Positions 11,311 through 23,483 are shown, numbered from the stretch's first letter. The stretch is 64,000 nucleotides of DNA from Clarkia xantiana subsp. parviflora (GCA_036873135.1 JAPTYO010000017.1:5394001-5458000), one strand, 5' to 3'. Program-made: numbers and translations. Notes: generated by a model from the sequence alone, not told the origin.

Positions 11311-13984
11311 TTAAGCCTGGTCCTTGTCGGCAACATCGGCAGGAGCTGGGTCCACGGAGTCGGTAGCAGAAGGTTCCACAGGGTTGGTCTCGGGAGGATC
11401 GACTATCGGGGCATCTGCTGCGTCTTCGGCAATTGCGGGAGTACTCCCCCCATCACTCTCCTCAGAAAGAGCAAAGTATTTCTTCGCGAAGGGGGCGAGG
11501 GAAGGAGACTTGTCAAAATTGATGGCGTCGCCATACTCCAGGTTGAGCTCCTCAACCACATTGAAGAGAGTGTTCTCCACTTCCGCGCCAAAGAACTTCA
11601 TAGCGTCGGCCTGGATGTCCTCAGACCTCCGATAATCCTCCCAGCTCTTGGCCTCCGCCTCGACCAGCTGCGCAGGAAACCCCGCGACTTGCTCCTCCAG
11701 AGCCTTCTTCTCGAGGACCAGCTTGTCCTCAGCAGCCTGCCGCTCCTACCGCTCCTGTCGCTCCTGCCTCAGGAGCCCCTCGAAGTCCCCGACCTGCTTT
11801 TGAAGGTCCTGAACCTTTTGGACAAGGGCGGCTTGCTCCTTGGCAAGTTTCCCCCGCGATGTCTTGGAGGCTGCAAGATCCTCCTTAAGCTTGTCAATGG
11901 CCGCCCGGTCCCGCTCCCGGGACTCATCATAGGCGATGAGATACCCGAAAAGACGGTTGAAGTCCCCGAGCTCCTACAATAGAAGAAAGAAAAGTGTTAA
12001 TAGACAAACAACCAGATTTACCAATGAAAAGAGAGAAGCGAAGTTTTAACTCTATCCGACGCAGGGACATCTCTCTGACATCCCGATGCATAGCAGTCTG
12101 ATTTAGGGAAATCGGGTACCGCATGGTGGGCAGGATCGAACCTGCCAGCAGATGCAGAGCCAGGTCCTGGTGCTGGTCCCCTTGTCGGAGCGGGACTCCT
12201 TGCAGTGTTTGGATTGGAGTCCAGGGGGCATTCACTTGTGCGGGGACGAAGGCCCTGTAGAAACTCCCATCGAGAGGGACAGGAGGAGGAGAACGAATCG
12301 TGGAGGGGCACGCCTCCGACTCGACCCGGACAGGGGAAGGAGTGAAGTTGTGGATGGGCGACAGCTGTCGCTGCTGCGGAGAAGATGAAGGGGGCAGCCC
12401 CTGAGAGGTTGGTTTCAAGGGAGACTGCCCCGTCCTCCGACGACGATGGAGGGAGCCACCCTCATCGGTCTCCTCGGAGGAGTCCAAGCATTCCACTCGA
12501 CGAAACTGCTCGCCGGTCGGGGTCTTCTCCCCAGCTGAGAGAGGCACCCCTGTTGAAGACGGTGCACCCGCAGAAGCTTCAGCACCCGATGGAGCCCCTA
12601 AACGACCTGCACCTAGAGGACGAGAGGCTTCAGATATGTAGTCAGGAAGTTCATCAGGATTCTTACACCAAACAATACGTCGGGAGACATATTGATCCTT
12701 CCCGCGGTAGTGGTAATAGCCCGCCTTCAGGACACGAGGAGTTTCGCCTCGAAGGATTCGTCTGACGTCAGCGATACGGGCCTCCTTGGTTGAAGGAATC
12801 AAATCCTTCGGGACCATCCTTCTATATGATTTAATAGCAAGTCGGAGCTTTTTACCTTCTTCAGCATTCTGGACGTCGAAGAGTTGGTCCAGATCCACAC
12901 GCTTCCGCTTAGGTTGCTCCGCAGAAGGAGACCCCGACGGAGCAGCAGCCTTCTTGGCGGACTTCCTCTTCCGCGAAGGGCGGACAGCATCAGTCTCCCC
13001 CTGCTTAAGGAACAGATCGGTCAGCACAGATACCCTCTTGGCTGCAAACAGTAAACGAAAAAGAGTTAGAAATTTACCCAGGGAACCATATTGGAGGGGC
13101 CGTCGAAAAGCTGCCTCCCAGAGAGTATATCGAGGAGTCGGATCCCGGCGTTCACCAGGTCCCGCTCCACGAGGGAATTGGCGTCGAGGGGAGTGTAGGA
13201 CTCCCCCCATCGGTAGAGCTGGATGAGTTGAAGAGTTTGGAAATCTTCGTCGGTATAGGTGTGGAAGGCAGGCGGAGAGTCTGCTTCCACCTCCCATCGG
13301 GGCCATGGGATTGAAGAGTGTCGAATGAAGAAGTAGCTCCTCTTCCAGCCACTGTTGTCGGACCCCGTATCAACCAGGAGACCCCGACCCTTGACCACCT
13401 TCCAGGTGTCATTGGTCCAGTTACACCGTCCAAGCTGTGCCTTGCTCCACTTCGGCATTCGGGGGTAGAAGGCGCAAACCCCCGCCTCGTTGCACTTCAT
13501 CCCATAGAAGGTCCTGAAGAGCTTGAGGTTGTACACCCACCGCTGTCGGAAGCAGAGGACCTGGAAAGCATTCCACAGGCGAATGGCGTGCGGAGAGGTG
13601 GTCGGATGAGTTTGGTAATGCTGGCACATCTCGACCAGATTGCCACAAATGGGGAATTTGATCCCCGCTGATATTTGCCCCGTATAGACAAATACCTCCC
13701 CTTTTCGGGGACGAGTAACCTCAAGGCTACCCGAGGGGCGAGGCCAGGGATACGGGAAACGAGGTTCCCAAGTAGAATTGATGCACCCCTCTCGGAGAGC
13801 TGCATCATAAGCAGAGTTGGAGATCTCATTCAGAGCATAATCAAAGTTGAAGGGCTTTCTCCCCTCAGAGCTGGATCCACTGTCTGAAAAGCAGCAACGG
13901 CAAGGAAGGCACAGTGGGATTTTCGGAAAGCTATAAGCAAGGAAAGCATGAACGAACAATAGAAAAGAGACCCTTACCAGACAT
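11311..13984 (-). pseudogene. Element B antisense four-exon accessory gene, damaged
   Basis: Read on the minus strand. Exon 1 is 13984-13978 (ATGTCTG, donor GTAAGG). Exon 2 is 13883-13078 (acceptor TTTTCAG, donor GTAAAT). Exon 3 is 13036-12050; exon 4 is 11973-11311 (acceptor ATTGTAG). The frame is kept into exon 3 only if an AG 5 bp past the first CAG is used; A and D behave the same. Exon 2 has the GIKFPICGNLVEMCQHYQTHP and WNAFQVLCFRQRW blocks, resembling the plant 'putative gypsy type transposon' (Transposase_28-like) domain. Exon 3 has basic nuclear-signal-like clusters (RKRKSAKK, PKRKR) and Pro/Ser-rich linkers; exon 4 is Glu/Lys/Leu-rich, probably coiled coil. Breaks: the exon 3 donor reads GAG|TT where A and D have GAG|GT, and TAG at 11748-11746 in exon 4. 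About 820 residues if whole. Function unknown. Confidence 0.75.
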
Positions 13985-14489
13985 GGCGATTAGAGGTTGA
14001 AGGGATGAACTTGGCGTTGCCGGAGAGATGACCGGAGAAACTCTGAGACCTTCGAATTGCAAAGCTTGAATTCGCAGAGAAGTTACAGAGAGCTTTTGAG
14101 AATTTGGAAACGGTAAAAATTAAACTGTGCCCATGGCTAGGGTTTTATAGACGAAGAGGACAATTGAAGGGACACCTCGATCCGAGTCGTCGAAGTTGAA
14201 GAGTTTTAATCTGAGCCGTTGAGATGGAACGTGCAGAAGGGTAACGGGCGTAATGATGAAACGGCCTGAAAATCACTTTTCAGAAAATACAGGCGCGAAA
14301 AATCAGGCACGAGTACAGAGGACGTCGCTTCACTAGCTGCTGCATTTAATGAACCGGGGAATCGAAAAGTCCCCTCAGATTTGGCAGTTATCCACAAAGC
14401 ATCGAGGAAATGTGAAGGAGAAGACTAGTATTAAGTGACTGTGCCAAGACAAAGGTCCCCGATTCCAATATCGGGAGGTCGGAAGTTGA
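13985..14489 (-). promoter_or_regulatory. Promoter region of element B antisense gene
   Basis: TATAAAA on the minus strand at 14149-14143, followed by ACCCTAGCC, lies about 160 bp upstream of the antisense ATG. Equivalent boxes occur at the same spacing in A (30018-30012) and D (43455-43449). The rest of the interval holds no frame and reaches to the hairpin before the PPT. Confidence 0.6.
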
Positions 14490-14531
14490 AAGACACGACG
14501 AACTAAAAGTCCCTCATGTCTTGGGGGCAAA
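14490..14531 (+). other. Element B pre-PPT hairpin and polypurine tract
   Basis: AAGACACG (14490-14497) pairs with CATGTCTT (14515-14522) around an 17-base loop. The polypurine tract TTGGGGGCAAA (14521-14531) abuts the 3' LTR and should prime plus-strand DNA synthesis. Confidence 0.8.
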
Positions 14532-15226
14532 TGATGGGTTCGAGTACAGTCGTTAGGCCCTTTAACGGCGAGGAAACGGCGAATAGGCCCACTGGACCCT
14601 AAAATGGAGGACAAGAAGACCAAGATGAAGGGTCCCGACGTAGGGAGTCCCGATGATGAAAGGTCCCGACAGAGTGGGTCCCGATAGGTGAGCTGGAGGC
14701 TCCCGATGAGAAGCCTTTAAGTAGGCCCCGATAACGAATCCCTGAGAACAATAGGCCCTGTCACGATGACGAGGGGCCCCGAGCGGTGACACAACGAGAT
14801 AACTCTGGATTCCCCGATGTTAGTCGGGACTCGCTATCAGAGGATAAGGTCGGGATACGCGGGGCGTGGCCGAGATACGCGGAACGTGGTTAAGATACAC
14901 GGAGCGTGGCCGAGATACGCGGGGCGTGGCCGAGATAAGCTGGATCACACCCGAGATACGCGGGATACGGGCTAACCACCCCCAACGGTTCACCAGGTAA
15001 CTGAGGTATCTCTTCGCCTATAAAAGGGCAAGAGGTCACCTCAGATCACTTACGTTGAAATACTTACTTGAGATTACTGCTTGCCAGTCCGTACGAGATA
15101 CTCATTTAAGCATCAGAGAGGGATTCTGGGTCACCGCCCGGTCTATCCCCTCTTGCAGGATTGCGTGGAGCGAAGGAGCTAGGATCGCCGTCAAAGTCCG
15201 TGCCGAAGTTCCACCGTGATCCAACA
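14532..15226 (+). repeat. Element B 3' LTR
   Basis: Same length (695 bp) as the 5' LTR, with about 14 substitutions by eye. TATA dyad at 15001-15044. Followed by the duplication gagac and the resumed gag of element A. Confidence 0.96.
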
Positions 15227-17175
15227 GAGACCTTGATCCTCCGAAATCAAACAAGGGGAAGCAGTCGTTCAAACCCTCGGACGATCGCAGGAGGAAAGAT
15301 AAACCCGAGAGCAATCGGGGTCGAGGCCGTCCCGATCGGAGGGAAGACAAGCGTCCCTCGAAGTCGGACAAACGGGAGAACCGTTACACTCCTCTCATTT
15401 GTTCCATGGGTGCTGTGTTGGCGGTGATGAACCGACAGGGTATCACTAGGTACCCCCGCGAAGAAGGATGGAGAGTTCATGGGAGCCCGCACCGATCGTT
15501 ATTGTCGCTTTCATCATGCCAGCGGTCACGACACCAACCATTGTCGGGAGTTGAAGAAGGAGATTGAGAAGCTGATCCAGAAGGGAAAGCTCAAGGAATT
15601 CGTAGCTGAGCGACGGAGCCAATCCCGGTCCCGATCGCGGTCCCGTTCCCGATCCCGTGGTCGATCCCCGAAGAAGGATAAGCCTGAGTCATCCAATGCC
15701 CGCAAGGAGAAGCGGGGGACCATTAATGTGATTCATGGGGGACTTCCTGCAGGAGGAGATACCACGGCATCTCGGTAGATCTATGCTTCTCGAATTGCCA
15801 TTGCTGTGGTGCTGGGCAAGAGGGCCCTAACTTGGACTCCGAAAGAAGAAATGGTGATTCCCTTCTCAGCAGAGGACCTGATAGGTGTGGAGACCCCGCA
15901 CGATGATGCTTTGGTCGTGACCCTGAATGTGGATGGGTACGAGATGAAGCGAATCTTGATAGATGGAGGGAGCTCCTCCGAAATTTTGTTCATGGATGCA
16001 CTGCAGGCCATGGGGAAAACTAAGAAGGACTTGAAGCCTGCGGACTTCCTGATGGTCGGATTTTCTGGCTCTACCTCTTACCCGGTGGGGATGATTACCT
16101 TACCGGTTGAATTCGGTAGTGGATGGAAGTCGGAGAAGAGGAACATGGAGTTTGTGGTGGTCGAGTCTGCGGGGACCTACAATGCAATTATTGGGAGGAC
16201 CACCATCAACTCGCTGGGGGCAATTGCCTCAACTGTCCATCAGAATATGAAGTTTCCGACCGACCACGTAATCGGGGAAGTCAAGGGCGATCAGATAGCC
16301 TCCAGGAGGTGCTACGTCAATGCCACTCGAAGGAGGAATCGGGAGGCTATGACTGTTTTCCAGACTGATGCTGATCCCCGAGAGGAGTTTGGGCGTCCCG
16401 CCCCGATGGAGGATTTGAAGGAGGTCGAGATTGATGGACCTCAAAGAAAGGTAAAGATCGGGTCCGCTCTGTTCTGAGGAGACGACCCGAGAACTGATTG
16501 ATTTGCTGAAGGAGTTCAAGGAGCTGTTTGCCTGGTCCCCGAGTGACATGCCAGGAATCGGCCCCGATGTGATTACTCACGAGCTGAAGATTGATCCCGC
16601 GATCAAGCCGATTACACAGAGAAGGCGCCCGATAGGTGCCGACAAGAAGATCGCGATCCAGCAAGAGGTGGGCAGGTTGCTCGATGTTGGATTCATTAAG
16701 GAGCTCCGATTCGAGACCTGAGTCGCCAACCCAGTCCTGGTGAAGAAGAGCAATGGCAAATGGCGGATGTGTGTTGATTTCCGCGACCTGAACAAGGCAT
16801 GCCCGAAGGATTGCTACCCGCTCCCGAGGATCGACCAGCTGGTGGATGCCACATCGGGACATGAGTTGCTGAGCTTTATGGATGCCTACTCCGGCTACAA
16901 TCAGATCAAGATGTCCAAGGAGGATGCCCCCCCACACCGCCTTTTATGCTGATAGTGACATCTATCACTATGATGTCATGCCTTTTGGACTGATCAATGC
17001 AGGTGCAACTTATCAGAGGATGGTGAACCGGCTGTTTGGGGGATATTCTAGGAAAAACGATGGAGGATCATGTTCACAACTTGGCCACGGCGTTTGAGCG
17101 GATGAGGCTTCATCAAGTTCGCTTGAACCCGGCCAAGTGTGCCTTCAGAGTGCACTCAGGGAAGTTTCTGGGCTT
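15227..17175 (+). pseudogene. gag-pol: Element A gag-protease-RT, middle piece
   Basis: Continues A gag after B: the LDPPKSNKGKQ stretch, a CRFHHASGHDTNHC knuckle (C-x2-H-x4-H-x4-C), an arginine-serine run near 15620-15665, protease with LIDGGSSSEILF (about 15955) and RT up to SGKFLGF. Damage: an extra base near 15455, TAG at 15776, an extra T near 16472, TGA at 16719 (from TGG), an extra C near 16930, and a small deletion near 17050 that removes the YVDD catalytic motif. Cut at 17175 by element C; RT resumes at 24809. Confidence 0.93.
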
Positions 17176-17933
17176 TGATGGGTTCCGATGTAATCGTCAA
17201 CCCCGTTAACAGCCAATGGACGGCGAGTAGGTCCAATGGGCCTCGTGAAAGCCTGGAAGGCCCAGAGGCCCAGTACGAAGGGTCCCGATTTCAGCGGTCC
17301 CGATAAAGGAGCTGAATGCTCCCGGCAAGAAGCCTCTGAGTAGGCCCCGATATGCCTTAGTAAAGGCCCCGATAATAAAGCCCCGCAGAGGCTGGACCTG
17401 TCCCGTAGAGACTGAAGGTCCTGGGTGGTTATCTAGAATGAGACAACTCTGGAGTCTTCGACAGGAGTCGGAACTTGTGATTAGAGGATAAAGACCGAGA
17501 AACCCGCCTACTAGATAAAGTAGTGGGAGACGGTTAGAGATAAAGATAAATCCCCCGAGATACGCAGGGCGTGCCCGAGATACGCGGAGTACGGGTAAGA
17601 TACGTGGAGCGTGGGGCGAGATATACGGAATCCCGACCGAGATATGCGGAATCGTGGCGAGATACACGGAATCATGGGTAAAACTGCCAGGCGCAGTAAC
17701 AGGTAACTGAGTAACTTCCCCTCCTATATAAAGGAGGAAGTTACCTCAGAAAACCATCATCTAATACGAACTTAGACTCTTTGCTTACCACCCATTGATC
17801 ACCATACTCATTTAAGCATCGGAGAGGGATTCTGGGTCACCACCTAGGTCATCCCCTTTTGCAGGATTACGTGGAGCCCAGGAGTCCAAGCTTTCCGTCA
17901 AGGACGTAACGGAGCTTCGCCCGTGATCCAACA
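17176..17933 (+). repeat. Element C 5' LTR
   Basis: TGATGGG...GATCCAACA. TATATAAA at 17725-17732 inside the dyad 17707-17749. Subrepeats of gagatacgcggag type at 17570-17670. PBS TGGCGCCGTCTGTGGG follows at 17935. Confidence 0.96.
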
Positions 17934-17987
17934 TTGGCGCCGTCTGTGGGAAGCTTACGAAAAGTCAAGATAGCTTCTACCAGATCA

Positions 17988-20900
17988 ATGGCCGGTGGTG
18001 GCAAGAAGAAGCAAGTTCAGGCTGGCAGTTCCCGTCCCGCAGGAACTATGAATTCCCAGTTGCCAGAACGTGTTGCTGAACAAGGTGAGAACCTCGCTCT
18101 TTCCCAGACAGGGGGGCAGGGTGATGGCTATGAGGTCTCAGCCCGAGACACAGAGAGGAACAGGAAGGATGTCCCGCGTAGGGAGGAAGATGAGGCTCCC
18201 CCGAACCCGATAGGCCATGGAGGAGAAGGAGTCCCGCGAAGGGAAGAAGGGTCGTCTTCGAACTCGGAGTTGGCCAAGGCAGTAGCAGATGTTATGCCCA
18301 TGTTCTTGGCCGCCATGGAGGCCTTGCTGGACAAAAGAGAGGCCGCCAGGAGGGCGGAGGAGTTGCCTCCGCGAGAAGAATTACCACCACCCCCGCCGAG
18401 GGTGGACCCAGAGGAACAGGAGGTTCCGCCCAGGAGCAAGGATAAGGAGCCAGCACACCTGGAGAAGTTCGTGGTCGACGGCCCAGGACCAGTGCAGAAT
18501 AGGACCATTCCTCTGAATGGCCCCATCACTCCCGATCAGGTGGTGAAAATCGTCAGTATCTGCATGGGCGATCAGAAGCAGATGACATCGGAGCTAAGGG
18601 ATCGGTCCAGTCATCCTTTCGTTCCGCGGCTGATAGATACCGTGGCCCCACCCGGGCTAGGTATTCCGACCATCAAGGAGTACGATGGTGAAGGGGACCC
18701 AGTTCGCCATGTTCAGAGGCATGTCCAGGCCTGCATGGGTAGGACTTCGAACGACGATCTTATATGCTCGCTGTTCCCGATCACCCTAGGAGAAAGGGCC
18801 ATGACCTGGTTTTTCAGCCTCCCGCCAGGATGCATTACGTGCTGGGCGGATATGCACGACCGCTTCATCAAGCAGTATCAAGGTCGAAGGCGTCTTCTGA
18901 AAAGCGTGAGATCCCTGACTCAGGTGGTGCAGAGGCCCGACGAATCGTTGGCATACTACTACCAGCGATTCACTGCTAGTGCCGCGGAGATTGATGAAGA
19001 AATTTCGGAGGGTGAGACCATCCGCACTTTCCTGCGGAACTTGAGCGCTCCGTACGGTTCCGACCTAATGCATAGCGTAGCCGCGAAGGCTGTGTGGAGT
19101 ATGGAGGCCCTGCAGGCGAGGGTGAAACAGCAAATCGACGTCCAGGAGTCGAAGATTGCTGCTGGAGAACTCGATTCCCCGAAGTCGGGAAGAGGAAAGC
19201 CATCGTCCAGGCTGTCGGACGATCGCAAAGGGAGCGACAAGTCGGAGGGAAGTAGGAACCGTGGTCGTCCCGATAAAAGAGAAGACAAGCGTCCTCCGAG
19301 GATGGACAACCGAGAGGGTCGGGCTGTTCCCATCAATAGCTCGATGACCTCTGTGTTAGCTGTGATGGACAGACAGGGTCTCGCTCGATACCCCCCGAGA
19401 AAAGAAGGCGAATTCCTAGGAGGCCGTCCTGACCGTTACTATCGCTACCATCGAGCCAATGGTCACGACACTGAGAACTGTCGGGAGCTGAAGAAGGAGA
19501 TTGAAAAGCTGATCCAGAAGGGAAAGCTGAAAGAGTTCGTCGGGAAGGGTCGGTGCCGATCCCGTTCCAGAAGTCGGTCACGATCCCGTTCCAAGTCCCG
19601 CGACCGATCCCCGAAGAAGAAGAAGGTCGAACATGAGGCCTCGGGTTCAGGTGCCCGTAAGGAGAGGCGCGGAACTATCAACGTCATCCATGGAGGAATG
19701 GCGGCGGGAGGTGATACCTCTGCTTCTCGGGAGAACTACGCTTCCCGCATATCTGCCGCGGTGGTACTAGGAAAAAGGTCCCGGTCGTGGACCTTGAAGG
19801 AGGAAATGGTGATTTCTTTCTCGGCGGAGGATCTAGTAGGCATGGAGAGCCCTCACGACGACGCCTTGGTCGTGACCCTGGACGTGGACGGATTCGAGAT
19901 GAAGCGGATCCTGATAGACGGAGGGAGTTCCTCCGACATCCTTTTCATGGACCCTCTGGAAGCCATGGGAAAGACGAAAAAGGACCTAACACAGGTGGAC
20001 TTCCCGATGGTGGGATTCTCTGGTTCCACTTCTTATCCGTTGGGAATGATTACCTTACCAGTGGAGTTTGGTAGTGGCTGGAAGATGGAGAAGCGAAACG
20101 TAGATTTCGTCGTAGTGGAGTCTGCGGGGGCATACAACGCTATTATCGGGAGGACCACTATCAACCCTCTCATGGCAGTCGCTTCGACGGTCCACCAGAA
20201 GATAAAGTTCCCGACTGACAACGGAGTCGGAGAGGTCAAGGGTGACCAAGTGGCATCGCGAAAATGCTATGTTAACGCTACCCGAAGAAGAAGGAGGGAA
20301 GCCATGACTGTCCTTCAGACTGATGCCGATCCTCGAGAGGAGTTTGGGCGGCCTGCCCCCATGGAGGATCTGAAGGAGGTTGAGATTGATGGACCTCGAA
20401 GGAAGATGAAGATCGGGTCTGCTTTGTCGGAAGAAAGAGCCCGAGAGCTGATCGAGCTCCTGAAGGAGTTCAAGGAGTTGTTTGCCTGGTCACCAAGTGA
20501 TATGCCAGGAATCAGCCCCGACGTGATAGTGCACGAGCTGAAGATTGATCCCGCAATCAAACCTATCGCGCAGAGAAGGCGTCTGATGGGCGCGGACAAG
20601 AGGATCGCGATCCAGCAGGAGGTAGGGAGACTGCTCGACGCTGGATTCATCAAGGAACTCCGATTCCAGACTTGGGTCGCTAACCCGGTCCTGGTGAGGA
20701 AGAGTAACGGGAAGTGGCGGATGTATGTCGACTCCGCGACTTGAACAAAGCCTATGCGGATGACATGTTGGTGAAGTCCCGACAGGTGGGAGACCATGTC
20801 CGCAACTTGGCGGTGGCGTTTGAGCGGATGAAGTTTCATCAGGTTCGTTTGAATCCGGACAAGTGCGCTTTCGGAGTGAACTCGGGAAAGTTCCTGGGCT

Positions 20901-22964
20901 TTATGGTGAGCCAAAGAGGAATTGAGGTAAATCCTGAGAAGTTGAGAGCAATCGAGGAGATGCAGTCTCCGAAAACCCATCGGGAGGTTCAGGTGTTGAA
21001 CGGCTGATTAGCTGCGATGAATCGTCCAGGTGTTGAACGGTCGATCAAGGGCCAGGCATTGGCGGACTTCATAGCAGTCTACAGCACCCGATCTGGAAGA
21101 AGCGGGTCCTGTAGAGGGGGCAACCCGACTTTGAAGGCGAAGAACCCGACCACGGAGGTCCCGATAGCAGAACAGTCAGAACAACCGAATGAGGAGAACA
21201 CCTGGGAGATGTACACTGATGTTTATTCAAGTGTAGAGGGATCGGGGGCGAGCCCCGTATTGATACCGCCCGGTGGAGGCGAGCCACGTATTGATACCGC
21301 CCGGTGGAGGCGAGCCACGTATTGATACCGCCCGGTGGAGGCGAGCCACGTATTGATACCGCCCGGTGGAGGCGAGCCCCTGTGATATGCCTTGGCCCTG
21401 ACGTTTAGGGCCACCAACAATGAAGCCGATCGTGAATCAAGTCCAGGGGAACTATGAAGCCAAGAGCCCGACAATGAGGAAGTATTTGCACGAGGTGCAG
21501 ACTTTGAAGGGAAGCTTCAAAATCTTCAACATCGAGGCGAAAGCTTCGACATCGAAGGCGAACCCAAGGGAAGAGAATGCGGAGGCAGACGCCTTAAGCA
21601 AATTCGCTCTGGGAGTGGCCCCCGAAGAGAATCGGAAGGTGCATTTTCTAGAGAAGGTGATTATCTCAAACATTGATCCGGCGGAGATCTGCGCTATTGA
21701 GACAGGATCGGAGGAAGAAGAGAAGCCTACTTGGATGACCCCGATGGTAACCTATCTGACTACGGGGGCACTCCCCGACGATGATGTGGCAGCTGTCAGG
21801 CTGCGTCGAATCGCAAACGACTACGCGATGGTGGACAACCAATTATACAAGAAGGGGCATGTGAAGCCTTTTCTGAAATGCGTGGCGGAGCCCGACACGA
21901 ATCGGATCCTGAGAGAGCTACACGAAGGAGTCGCGGCCTGTCATGAAGGGGCCCGATCTATCGTGAGGAAGGCGTTGAACTTGGGCTATTATTGGCCTTC
22001 GATGAACAAGGAGGCGACAACAATGGTCCGGTCCTGTGATGCATGCCAGAGGTACGCTCCAAATATCGTGGCTCCCGCCGCGGACTTAATGCCCATCAGG
22101 AGTGCATGGCCCTTCGCGCAATGGGGAATTGATTTGGTGGGACCTCTTCCCCAAGCGAAGGGTCAGTGCAAGTATTTGCTCGTGGCCATCGACTACTTCT
22201 CAAAGTGGATAGAGGCTAAAGCATTGGCTAGAACGACGGGGCAGCAGATCCTCAAGTTCCTTCAAACTCAGATCGTATCCCGGTACGGGGTTCCTCGAGT
22301 ATTAATCAGCGACAACGGCCCTCCGTTCAATGGGGCTCAGTTGAAGGAGTACCTGGAAGAACTAAACATTGAGCATCGGACCGCTTCATTCCGCCACGCT
22401 CAGACTAATGGCCAGGTAGAATCAGCCAACAAGATCGTGATGGATGGCTTGAAGAAGAGAGTCTATGCCTTGCAGGGCCATTGGCTGGATGAGCTCGAGA
22501 ACGTGCTGTGGGCTGGGAGAACGACACCCAAGCAATCAACAGGAGAAACTCCGTTTGGCCTGGTCTATGGCACGGAGGCAGTCGCTCCCGTGGAAATAGC
22601 GGTGGCGTCCCATCGCGCGAAATATTACGAGCCTCTGACAAACGAGGAAATGAGACGTCTAGACTTAGACTTACTCGAGGAAAAGAGATGGAAGGCTGAT
22701 GAAGTCCAGGCTCGGATGCGTCTGGAAACAGCCCGATATTACAATCGGCGTGTCAAGTCCCGACAATTCTTTGTGGGAGAACTTGTCTGGCGGAGGAACG
22801 AGTTCGTTCACCAAGATCGGATCAACAAACTATCGCCAAAATGGGAGGGACCTTACAAGATCGTAGGGATGCCAGCCCCCAATGCATACAGGCTAGAGGA
22901 CCTTGATGGCAAGACGTTGAAGCATTTCTTCAGTGGCGAACACTTGAAGAAGTATCATGTTTGA
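17988..22964 (+). pseudogene. gag-pol: Element C gag-pol, deleted in RT and RNase H
   Basis: Gag-protease is open from ATG 17988 to 20744. It includes an arginine-serine run (about 19555-19605), a zinc knuckle whose first Cys is Tyr (YRYHRANGHDTENC, about 19440) and protease LIDGGSSSDILF. A missing base at 20731 shifts the frame. About 270 bp of RT between LNKA and the catalytic motif are gone, leaving ADD instead of VDD (about 20757). A second deletion near 21030 removes the first RNase H, a third near 21425 removes part of the second, and a 31-bp unit is repeated within it. Integrase (21430-22964) is open and keeps HHCC, D-D-E (IDLVG, ISDNGPPFNG, NGQVES) and WEGPYKI. It could not transpose by itself. 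Confidence 0.94.
21250..21382 (+). repeat. 31-bp tandem repeat inside element C RNase H
   Basis: Four near-perfect copies of a 31-bp unit (gtattgataccgcccggtgg plus ggcgagccac). Element D has one copy at the matching place (37900). 31 is not a multiple of three, so the expansion destroys the frame. Confidence 0.93.
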
Positions 22965-23483
22965 TATTAAGTCGCCGCGAATGGCGCAAGTTATCTATCA
23001 ATCCGATTAAGACGTCCTGAAGGGCGCGACGAAAAGCCTTCCGAGCTACGATAAAAAACCTTACGAGGTATGCGTAAGTCGTCTATATGATGCGGCCAAA
23101 AGCCTTAACGGGTGCGAAAAAGCCTTAACAGGTCCGCGTAAGTCGTCTATATGATGCGGCCAAAAGCCTGCCTTAACAGGTACGAAAAAAGCCCTTAAAG
23201 GGTACGATTAAAGTCGTCAGATTTGGCGCGGTAAAAGCCCTAGGGGGTGTGAAAAATCATCTTAAGTGATGTGCGAAATTGCCTTGAACGGCATGGACGA
23301 GAAACTTTAAGTGGTGAAGTCCCGAGAAAAACGTCGCGAAGGACGTATGAAATCACCTTAAATGGTATGGATGAGAAACCTTAAGTGGTAAGTCCTTGTG
23401 AAGCATCGGAAGGGTGTATGAAGTCATCTTAAGTGATGGACCGAAGAATTGGGAGAGTCATATTCAAGAATTGTACCCAAGGT
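22965..23483 (+). repeat. Element C heterogeneous mini-hairpin array
   Basis: Around 20 units of 18-30 bp, nearly every one an A-rich spacer plus a short stem-loop with its own stem: CGCC/GGCG, ACCT/AGGT, CGTC/GATG, CCC/GGG, CATC/GATG, TGCC/GGCA, ACGTC/GACGT, CACC/GGT. Adjacent units differ in sequence. No coding frame. Confidence 0.85.

Larger units (their letters stand above)
3902..15226 (+). mobile_element. Ty3/gypsy Tat/Retand-like element B, complete structure
   Basis: 11,325 bp with 695-bp LTRs at both ends and the perfect 5-bp duplication gagac (3897-3901, 15227-15231), inserted in gag of element A. The internal region has PBS, one gag-pol frame of 1869 codons (four nonsense codons, no frameshift), a ~24-bp repeat array, an antisense spliced gene, a hairpin and PPT. 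The LTRs differ at about 14 of 695 positions by eye. It is the structurally most complete copy here and serves as the family reference. Confidence 0.97.

Noticed and set aside
17934..17987. Gag frame extending upstream through the PBS in C and D
   Set aside because: Open by chance from the LTR end but without ATG; the first ATG (17988, 33912) gives the conserved MAGGG start.
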